Shown here piece by piece: positions 51,578 through 62,800 of a stretch of DNA of 64,000 nucleotides. The notes beneath the pieces are model-generated. The model saw nothing but the letters and a program-made list of their open reading frames with translations. It had not been told where the DNA came from and made no database searches. The DNA comes from Mercurialis annua (Eukaryota; Streptophyta; Magnoliopsida; Malpighiales; Euphorbiaceae), in NCBI RefSeq assembly GCF_937616625.2, contig NC_065571.1, positions 24,874,201 to 24,938,200 on the forward strand, given 5' to 3'. Positions within the stretch are counted from its first letter, which is position 1. Every line of letters begins with the position of its first letter. The translations under genes and the position numbers were made by a program.

Positions 51578-54500
51578 ATGTTTACAAACGCTACGAAATC
51601 AATCCAAACGTTTCACCTTTTTAGCAATATAAGCCAAACGTTTACAAACGTTACGAAAATAATCCAAATGTTTCACCTTTCTAGCGATTTATGCCAAACG
51701 TTGACAAACTTTACGAAACAAATCCAAACGTTTCACTTCTTTTGCGATTTAAGCCAGACGTTAACAAAAGGTAACGAAATAAATCCAAACTTTTCACCTT
51801 TTTAGCGATTTTAGTCACACGTTTACAAACGTTACGAAACAAATCCAAACATTTCACCTTTTTATCGATATAAGCCAAACGTTTACAAACGTTACGAAAG
51901 AAATCTAAACGTTTAACCATTTTAGCGATATAAGCCAACGTTTACAAATGTTACGAAACAAATCCAAGCGTTTCACCTTTTTAGCAATATAAGCCAAATG
52001 TTTACAAACGTTACGAAACAAATCCAAGCGTTTCATCTTTTTAGTAATTATGCCTAACGTTTACAAACGTTACCAAACAAATTCCAAACGATTCACCTTT
52101 TTAGCAATTCAAGCGAAACGTTTACAAACGTTACGAAACAAATCCAAACGTTTTACCTTTTTAGCGATTTAAGCCAAATGTTTACAAACGTTACAAAACA
52201 AATCCAAACGTTGCACCTTTTTAGCAATTTAAGCCAAACATTTACAAAGGTTACGAAACAAATTCAAATGTTTCAACTTATTAGAAATTTAAGCCAAACG
52301 TTTACAAATGTTACGAAACAAATCCAAACATTTTTCCCTTTTTAGTGATATAAGCCAAACGTTTAAAAATGATATGAAACAAATCAAAACGTTTCACGTT
52401 TTTAGCGATTTAAGCCAAACGTTACGAAAGAAAACCAAACGTTTACAAACTTGACAAAACAAATCCCAGCGTTTCACCTTTTTAGCAATATAAGCCAAAC
52501 ATTTACAAACGTTACGAAACAAATTCAATGTTTCACCTTTTTAGCGATTTAAGCCACACTTTTACAAACAATACGAAACAAAATTAACGTTTTACCTTTT
52601 TAGCAATTTAAGCCAAACGTTTACAAACATTATGAAAAAAATCCAAACGTTTCCCCATTTTAGCGATTTGAACCAAACGATTAAAACATTACGAAACAAA
52701 TCAAAATGTTTCACCTTTTTAGCGATTTATGCCAAACGTTTACAAATGTTACGAAAGAAATCCAAACGTTTCACCTTTTTAGATATTGAAGCCAAACGTG
52801 ATAAAACAAATCCAAACGTTTCACCATACTAGCGATATAAGCTAAACGTTTAAAAACGTCACAAAACAAATCCAAACATTTCACCTTTTCGGCGATTTAA
52901 GCCAAACGTAAACAAACGTTACGAAACAAAACCAAACGTTTACAGACGTTACGAAACAAATCGAAGCGTTTCACCTTTTTAACAGTTTAAGCCGAACGTT
53001 TACAAATGTTACGAAACAAATCCAAGCGTTTCACCTTTTTAGCAATTTCAGCAAAACGTTTACAAATGTTCAGAAACAAATCCAAGAATTTCACCTTTTT
53101 AGTAATTTAAGCAAAACGTTTACAAACGTTACGAAACAAATCCAAGCGTTTCACCTTTTTAGCAATATAAGCCAAACCTTTACAAATGTTACGAAACAAA
53201 TTCAATGTTTCACCTTTTATGCGATTTAAGCCGAATGTTTACAAACGATACAAAACAAAACAAACGTTTCACCTTTTTAGCAATTTAAGCCAAATGTTTA
53301 CAAACATTACGAAACAAATCCAAACGTTTCCCCATTTTAGAAATTTAAGCCAAACATTTAAAACGTTACAAAACAAATCCAAATGTTTCACCTTTTTAGT
53401 TATTTATGCCAAACCTTTACAAACGTTACGAAACAAATCAAAACGTTTCACCTTTTTAGAAATTGAAGCCAAACGTTTACAAACGTTATGAAAAAATCCA
53501 AACGTTTCCCCGTATTAGCGATTTAAGCCAAACGTTTAAAAACGTTACGAAACAAATCCAAACGTTTCACCTTTTTAGCGAGTGAAGCCAAACGTTAACA
53601 AACGTTACGTAACAAACCCAAATGTTTATAAACGTTACAAAACAAATCCAAGTGTGTTACCGTTTAAGCAATTTAAGCCAAACATTTCCAAATGTTATGA
53701 AACAAATCCAAGTGTTTTACTTTTTTAGCAATTAAAACAAAACGTTAAAAACGTTACGAAACAAATCAAAACGTTACGAAACAAAATCAAACGTTTACAA
53801 ACGTTACAAAACAAATCAAATCGTTTCACTTTTTTAGCAATTTAAGCCAAACGTTTACAAACGTTACGAAAAAAATCCAAGCGTTTCATCTTTTTAGCAA
53901 TATAAGCCAAACGTTTACAAACGTTACGAAACAAATCCAAGCGTTTCACCATTTTAGCAATTTAAGCCAAACGTTTACAAACGTTAGGAAACCAATCCAA
54001 GTGTTTCACCTTTTTAGCGATTTAAGCCAAACGTTTACAAACGCTACGAAACAAATCCTAACATTTCACATATTTAGCAATTTAAGCCAAACGTTTACGA
54101 ATGTAACGAAATAAAACCAAGCATTTCACCTTCTTAGCAATTTAAGCCAAACATTTACAAATGTAACGAAACAAATCCAAGTGTTTCACCTTGTTTGCAA
54201 TTTAAGACAAACGTTTACAAACGTTCTTTAACAAATCAAAGCGTTTCACCTTTTTAGCAATTTAAGCCAAACGTTTACAAAGTTACGAAACAAATCCAAA
54301 CGTTTCAACTATTTAGCGACTTAAGCCAAACGTTTACAAACGGTACGAAACAAATTCAAACGTTTAACCTTTTTAGCAATTTAAGCAAAACGTTAACAAA
54401 CGCTACGAAACGTTACGAAACAAATCTAAGCGTTTCACCCTTTTAGCAATTTATGCCAAACGTTTACAAACGTTGCGAAACAAACCCAAACGTTTCACCT

Positions 54501-54579
54501 TTTTAGAGATATAAGCCAAACGTTTACAAACGGTACGAAACAAATCCAAACGTTTCACCTTTTTAGAGATTTAAGCCAA
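51578..54579 (+). repeat. Domain C' HOR unit C'1 (3,002 bp)
   Basis: Positional partner of C1. Its upstream flank carries the private TTAACTAACG at 51,391. CTTTCTAGCG (about 51,677) is a C'-specific substitution shared with C'2 and C'3 but absent from C1 and C2. Confidence 0.88.
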
Positions 54580-57500
54580 ATGTTTACAAACGCTACGAAA
54601 TCAATCCAAACGTTTCACCTTTTTAGCAATATAAGCCAAACGTTTACAAACGTTACGAAAATAATCCAAATGTTTCACCTTTCTAGCGATTTATGCCAAA
54701 CGTTGACAAACTTTACGAAACAAATCCAAACGTTTCACTTCTTTTGCGATTTAAGCCAGACGTTAACAAAAGGTAACGAAATAAATCCAAACTTTTCACC
54801 TTTTTAGCGATTTTAGTCAAACGTTTACAAACGTTACGAAACAAATCCAAACGTTTCACCTTTTTATCGATATAAGCCAAACGTTTACAAACGTTACGAA
54901 AGAAATCTAAACGTTTAACCATTTTAGCGATATAAGCCAACGTTTACAAATGTTACGAAACAAATCCAAGCGTTTCACCTTTTTAGCAATATAAGCCAAA
55001 TGTTTACAAACGTTACGAAACAAATCCAAGCGTTTCATCTTTTTAGTAATTATGCCTAACGTTTACAAACGTTACCAAACAAATTCCAAACGATTCACCT
55101 TTTTAGCAATTCAAGCGAAACGTTTACAAACGTTACGAAACAAATCCAAACGTTTTACCTTTTTAGCGATTTAAGCCAAATGTTTACAAACGTTACAAAA
55201 CAAATCCAAACGTTGCACCTTTTTAGCAATTTAAGCCAAACATTTACAAAGGTTACGAAACAAATTCAAATGTTTCAACTTATTAGAAATTTAAGCCAAA
55301 CGTTTATAAATGTTACGAAAAAAATCCAAACATTTTTCCCTTTTTAGCGATATAAGCCAAACGTTTAAAAATGATATGAAACAAATCAAAACGTTTCACG
55401 TTTTTAGCGATTTAAGCCAAACGTTACGAAAGAAAACCAAACGTTTACAAACTTGACAAAACAAATCCCAGCGTTTCACCTTTTTAGCAGTATAAGCCAA
55501 ACATTTACAAACGTTACGAAACAAATTCAATGTTTCACCTTTTTAGCGATTTAAGCCACACTTTTACAAACAATACGAGACAAAATTAACGTTTCACCTT
55601 TTTAGCAAATTAAGCCAAACGTTTACAAACATTATGAAAAAAATCCAAACGTTTCCCCATTTTAGCGATTTGAACCAAACGATTAAAACATTACGAAACA
55701 AATCAAAATGTTTCACCTTTTTAGCGATTTATGCCAAACGTTTACAAATGTTACGAAAGAAATCCAAACGTTTCACCTTTTTAGATATTGAAGCCAAACG
55801 TGATAAAACAAATCCAAACGTTTCACCATACTAGCGATTTAAGCTAAACGTTTAAAAACGTCACAAAACAAATCCAAACATTTCACCTTTTCGGCGATTT
55901 AAGCCAAACGTAAACAAACGTTACGAAACAAAACCAAACGTTTACAGACGTTACGAAACAAATCGAAGCGTTTCACCTTTTTAACAGTTTAAGCCGAACG
56001 TTTACAAATGTTACGAAACAAATCCAAGCGTTTCACCTTTTTAGCAATTTCAGCAAAACGTTTACAAATGTTCAGAAACAAATCCAAGCATTTCACCTTT
56101 TTAGTAATTTAAGCAAAACGTTTACAAACGTTACGAAACAAATCCAAGCGTTTCACCTTTTTAGCAATATAAGCCAAACCTTTACAAATGTTACGAAACA
56201 AATTCAATGTTTCACCTTTTTTGCGATTTAAGCTGAAAGTTTACAAACGATACAAAACAAAACAAACGTTTCACCTTTTTAGCAATTTAAGCCAAATGTT
56301 TACAAACATTACGAAACAAATCCAAACGTTTCCCCATTTTAGAAATTTAAGCCAAACATTTAAAACGTTACAAACAAATCCAAATGTTTCACCTTTTTAG
56401 TTATTTATGCCAAACCTTTACAAACGTTACGAAACAAATCAAAACGTTTCACCTTTTTAGCAATTGAAGCCAAACGTTTACAAACGTTATGAAAAAATCC
56501 AAACGTTTCCCCGTATTTGCGATTTAAGCCAAACGTTTAAAAACGTTACGGAACAAATCCAAACGTTTCACCTTTTTAGCGAGTGAAGCCAAACGTTAAC
56601 AAACGTTACGTAACAAACCCAAATGTTTATAAACGTTACAAAACAAATCCAAGTGTGTTACCGTTTAAGCAATTTAAGCCAAACATTTCCAAATGTTATG
56701 AAACAAATCCAAGTGTTTTACTTTTTTAGCAATTAAAGCAAAACGTTAAAAACGTTACGAAACAAATCAAAACGTTACGAAACAAAACCAAACGTTTACA
56801 AACGTTACGAAACAAATCAAATCGTTTCACTTTTTTAGCAATTTAAGCCAAACGTTTACAAACGTTATGAAAAAAATCCAAGCGTTTCATCTTTTTAGCA
56901 ATATAAGCCAAACGTTTACAAACGTTACGAAACAAATCCAAGCGTTTCACCATTTTAGCAATTTAAGCCAAACGTTTACAAACGTTAGGAAACCAATCCA
57001 AGTGTTTCACCTTTTTAGCGATTTAAGCCAAACGTTTACAAACGCTACGAAACAAATCCTAACATTTCACATATTTAGCAATTTAAGCCAAACGTTTACG
57101 AATGTAACGAAATAAAACCAAGCATTTCACCTTCTTAGCAATTTAAGCCAAACATTTACAAATGTAACGAAACAAATCCAAGTGTTTCACCTTGTTTGCA
57201 ATTTAAGACAAACGTTTACAAATGTTCTTTAAGAAATCCAAGCGTTTCACCTTTTTAGCAATTTAAGCCAAACGTTTACAAAGTTACGAAACAAATCCAA
57301 ACGTTTCAACTATTTAGCGACTTAAGCCAAACGTTTACAAACGGTACGAAACAAATTCAAACGTTTAACCTTTTTAGCAATTTAAGCAAAACGTTAACAA
57401 ACACTACGAAACGTTACGAAACAAATCTAAGCGTTTCACCTTTTTAGCAATTTATGCCAAACGTTTACAAACGTTGCGAAACAAACCCAAACGTTTCACC

Positions 57501-57580
57501 TTGTTAGAGATATAAGCCAAACGTTTACAAACGGTACGAAACAAATCCAAACGTTTCACCTTTTTAGAGAATTAAGCCAA
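54580..57580 (+). repeat. Domain C' HOR unit C'2 (3,001 bp)
   Basis: It shares CTTTCTAGCG with C'1. Private marks such as ATACGAGACAAAATTAACG (about 55,572) and GTTACAAACAAATCC (1 bp loss, about 56,367) are shared with C'3. C'2 and C'3 are therefore the closest pair. Confidence 0.88.
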
Positions 57581-59883
57581 ATGTTTACAAACGCTACGAA
57601 ATCAATCCAAACGTTTCACCTTTTTAGCAATATAAGCCAAACGTTTACAAACGTTACGAAAATAATCCAAATGTTTCACCTTTCTAGCGATTTATGCCAA
57701 ACGTTGACAAACTTTACGAAACAAATCCAAACGTTTCACTTCTTTTGCGATTTAAGCCAGACGTTAACAAAAGGTAACGAAATAAATCCAAACTTTTCAC
57801 CTTTTTAGCGATTTTAGTCAAACGTTTACAAACGTTACGAAACAAATCCAAACGTTTCACCTTTTTATCGATATAAGCCAAACGTTTACAAACGTTACGA
57901 AAGAAATCTAAACGTTTAACCATTTTAGCGATATAAGCCAACGTTTACAAATGTTACGAAACAAATCCAAGCGTTTCACCTTTTTAGCAATATAAGCCAA
58001 ATGTTTACAAACGTTACGAAACAAATCCAAGCGTTTCATCTTTTTAGTAATTATGCCTAACGTTTACAAACGTTACCAAACAAATTCCAAACGATTCACC
58101 TTTTTAGCAATTCAAGCGAAACGTTTACAAACGTTACGAAACAAATCCAAACGTTTTACCTTTTTAGCGATTTAAGCCAAATGTTTACAAACGTTACAAA
58201 ACAAATCCAAACGTTGCACCTTTTTAGCAATTTAAGCCAAACATTTACAAAGGTTACGAAACAAATTCAAATGTTTCAACTTATTAGAAATTTAAGCCAA
58301 ACGTTTACAAATGTTACGAAAAAAATCCAAACATTTTTCCCTTTTTAGCGATATAAGCCAAACGTTTAAAAATGATATGAAACAAATCAAAACGTTTCAC
58401 GTTTTTAGCGATTTAAGCCAAACGTTACGAAAGAAAACCAAACGTTTACAAACTTGACAAAACAAATCCCAGCGTTTCACCTTTTTAGCAATATAAGCCA
58501 AACATTTACAAACGTTACGAAACAAATTCAATGTTTCACCTTTTTAGCGATTTAAGCCACACTTTTACAAACAATACGAGACAAAATTAACGTTTCACCT
58601 TTTTAGCAAATTAAGCCAAACGTTTACAAACATTATGAAAAAAATCCAAACGTTTCCCCATTTTAGCGATTTGAACCAAACGATTAAAACATTACGAAAC
58701 AAATCAAAATGTTTCACCTTTTTAGCGATTTATGCCAAACGTTTACAAATGTTACGAAAGAAATCCAAACGTTTCACCTTTTTAGATATTGAAGCCAAAC
58801 GTGATAAAACAAATCCAAACGTTTCACCATACTAGCGATTTAAGCTAAACGTTTAAAAACGTCACAAAACAAATCCAAACATTTCACCTTTTCGGCGATT
58901 TAAGCCAAACGTAAACAAACGTTACGAAACAAAACCAAACGTTTACAGACGTTACGAAACAAATCGAAGCGTTTCACCTTTTTAACAGTTTAAGCCGAAC
59001 GTTTACAAATGTTACGAAACAAATCCAAGCGTTTCACCTTTTTAGCAATTTCAGCAAAACGTTTACAAATGTTCAGAAACAAATCCAAGCATTTCACCTT
59101 TTTAGTAATTTAAGCAAAACGTTTACAAACGTTACGAAACAAATCCAAGCGTTTCACCTTTTTAGCAATATAAGCCAAACCTTTACAAATGTTACGAAAC
59201 AAATTCAATGTTTCACCTTTTATGCGATTTAAGCCGAATGTTTACAAACGATACAAAACAAAACAAACGTTTCACCTTTTTAGCAATTTAAGCCAAATGT
59301 TTACAAACATTACGAAACAAATCCAAACGTTTCCCCATTTTAGAAATTTAAGCCAAACATTTAAAACGTTACAAACAAATCCAAATGTTTCACCTTTTTA
59401 GTTATTTATGCCAAACCTTTACAAACGTTACGAAACAAATCAAAACGTTTCACCTTTTTAGCAATTGAAGCCAAACGTTTACAAACGTTATGAAAAAATC
59501 CAAACGTTTCCCCGTATTTGCGATTTAAGCCAAACGTTTAAAAACGTTACGGAACAAATCCAAACGTTTCCCCTTTTTAGCGAGTGAAGCCAAACGTTAA
59601 CAAACGTTACGTAACAAACCCAAATGTTTATAAACGTTATAAAACAAATCCAAGTGTGTTACCGTTTAAGCAATTTAAGCCAAACATTTCCAAATGTTAT
59701 GAAACAAATCCAAGTGTTTTACTTTTTTAGCAATTAAAGCAAAACGTTAAAAACGTTACGAAACAAATCAAAACGTTACGAAACAAAACCAAACGTTTAC
59801 AAACGTTACGAAACAAATCAAATCGTTTCACTTTTTTAGCAATTTAAGCCAAACGTTTACAAACGTTACGAAAAAAATCCAAA
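57581..59883 (+). repeat. Domain C' HOR unit C'3 (truncated, ~2.30 kb)
   Basis: Follows C'2 closely until about 59,883 (GAAAAAAATCCAA), then switches to D-type monomers. The truncation point is about two monomers earlier in the unit than that of C2. Confidence 0.86.
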
Positions 59884-62800
59884 CGTTTTACGTTTTTAGT
59901 AATTTAAGCAAAACGTTTACAAATGTTACGAAACAAATCCAAAAATTTCACCTTTTTAGAGATTTAAGCCGAACATTTACAAAATTTACGAAACAAAACC
60001 AAACGTTTCACCTTTTTAGCAATTTAAGCCAAACGTTTACAAACGTTATGAAACAAATCCAAACGTTTCACCTTATTAGGGATTTAAGCTAAACGTTTAA
60101 AAGCGTTACGAAACAAATCCAAACGTTTCATCTTTTTAGCGATTTAAGACAGACGTAAACAAACATTACGAAACAAAACCAAACGTTTACAAACGTTACG
60201 AAACAAACCCAAGCGTTTCACCTTTTTAGCATTTAAGCTAAACGTTTACAAATGTTCAGAAACAAATCCAAGCGTTTCACCTTTTTAGCAATTTAAGCCA
60301 AACGTTTACAAATGTTCAAAAACAGATCCAAGCGTTTCACCTTTTTAGTAATTTAAGCCAAACGTTTACAAACTATACGAAACAAACCCTTGCGTTTGAC
60401 CTTTTTAGCAATTTAAGCCAAACGTTTACAAACGTTACGAAACAAATTCAATGTTTCACATTTTTAGCGATTTAAGCCGAACGTTTACAAACGATACGAA
60501 ACAAAACAAACATTTCACCTTTTTAGCAATTTAAGCCAAATGTTTTCAAACATTACGAAACAAATCCAAACGTTTCACCTTTTTAGCGATTTAAGCCAAA
60601 CGTTAACAAACTTTACGAAACAAATCCAAACGTTTCACTTTTTTAGCGATTTAAGCCAAACGTTAACAAATCTAACGAAATAGATCCAAACTTTTCACCT
60701 TTTTAGCGATTTAAGCCAAACATTTACAAAGGTTACGAAACAAATCCAAACGGTTCACCTTTTTAGCGATATAAGCGAAACGTTTACAAACGTTACGAAA
60801 GAAAGCCAAGCGTTTCTCCATTTTAGCGATATAAGCCAAACGTTTACAAACGTTACGAAATAAATCCAAATGCTTCACTATTTTAGCGATTTAAGCCAAC
60901 TTTTACAAAAGTTACGAAACAAATACAAGCATTTCACCTTTTTAATAATTTATGCCAAATGTTTACAAACGTTACGAAACAAATCAAATCGTTTCACCTT
61001 TTTAGCAATTTATGCCTCACGTTTTCAAACGTTACGAAATAAATCCAAACGATTCACCTTTTTAGCGATTTAGACAAAGTTAACAAACAATACGAAACAA
61101 AACCAAACGTTTCCGAACGTTACGAAACAAATCCAAGCGTTTATCCTTTTTAGCAATCTAAGGCAAACGTTTACATACTTTATGAAACAAATTCAAGCGT
61201 TTCACCTTTTTAGTAATTTAAGCAAAACGTTTACAAATATTTTGAAACAAATCCAAGTGTTTCACCTTTTTAGTAATTTAAGCCAAACGTTTACAAACGT
61301 TTCGAAACTAATCCAAGCGTTTCTCCTTTTTAGCAATTTAAGCGAAATGTTCAAAAACGTTGCGAGACAAATTCAATGTTTCACATTTTTAGCGATTTAA
61401 GCCGAACGTTTACAAACGATACGAAACAAAACAAATGTTTCACGTTTTTAGGAATTTAAGCCAAACGTTTATAAACATTACGAAACAAATCCAAACGTTT
61501 CCTCAGTTTAGGGATTTAAACCAAACGTTTACAAAAGTTACGAAATAAATTTAAATGTTTCACCATTTTAGCGATTTAAGCCAACGTTTACAAACGTTAC
61601 GAAACAAATCCAAGCGTTTCACCTTTTTAGCAATTTAAGCCAAATGTTTACAAACGTTACGAAACAAATCCAATCGTTTCACCTTTTTAGCAATTTATGC
61701 CTAACGTTTACAAACGTTACGAAACAAATCCAAACGATTCACCTTTTTAGCGATTTAGCCAAAGTTAACAAACGATACGAAACAAAACCAAACGTTTCCA
61801 AACGTTACGAAACAAATCCAAGCGTTTATCCTTTTTAGCAATTTAAGCCAAACGTTTACATACGTTATGAAACAAATCCAAGCGTTTCACCTTTTTAGTA
61901 ATTTAAGCAAAACGTTTAAAAATGTTTAGAAACAAATCCAAGTGCTTCACCTTTTTAGGTTTTTAAGCCAAACGTTTACAAACGTTTCGAAACTAATCCA
62001 AGCGTTTCCTCATTTTAGCGATTTAAACCAAACGTTTATAACGTTACGAAACAAACCCAAAGGTTTCACCTTTTTAGCGATTTATACCAAATGTTTACAA
62101 ACGTTACGAAACAAATCCAAACGCTTCACCTTTTTAGCGATTGAAGCCAAACGTTTAAATACGTTACGAAACAAATTCAAACGTTTCCCCTTTTTAGCGA
62201 TTTAAGCAAAACATTAACAAACGTTACGAAACAAAACCAAATGTTTACAAACGTTACGAAACAAATCCAAGCGTTTCCCCTTTTTAGCAATTTTAGCCAA
62301 ACGTTTACAAATGTTATGAAACATATCAAAGCGTTTCCCTTTTTTAGCAATTAAAGCAAAACATTTACAAACGTTACGCAATAAATCCAAAAGTTACGAA
62401 AACAAACCCAACGTTTGCAAACGTTACGAAATAAACCCAAGCGTTTCACCTTTTTAGAAATTCAAGCCAAACGTTTACAAAAGTTACGAAACAAATCCAC
62501 GCATTTCACCTTTTTAGCAAATTAAGCAAAACGCTTACAAATGTTATGACACAATTCCAAAAATTTCACCTTTTTAGCGATTTAAGCCGAACATTTACAA
62601 ACATTACGAAACAAACCAAACGTTTCACCTTTTTTAGCGATTTGAGCCAAACGCTTACAAACATTCCGAAACAAATCCAAACGTTTTTCCATTTTAGCGA
62701 TTTAAGCCAAACTTTTTAAACGTTGCGAAAAAAATCCAAACGTTTCACATTTTTAGCGATTGAAGCCAAACGTTTACAAACGTTACGAAACAAATCCAAA

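Larger units (their letters stand above)
50851..59883 (+). repeat. HOR domain C' (second copy of domain C)
   Basis: Marker ATGTTTACAAACGCTACG occurs at 51,578, 54,580 and 57,581 (periods 3,002 and 3,001 bp). C' aligns with C at offset 34,215 and has about one more unit. Units are nearly identical to each other and to C1/C2, so homogenisation here is recent compared with A or E. Confidence 0.9.
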
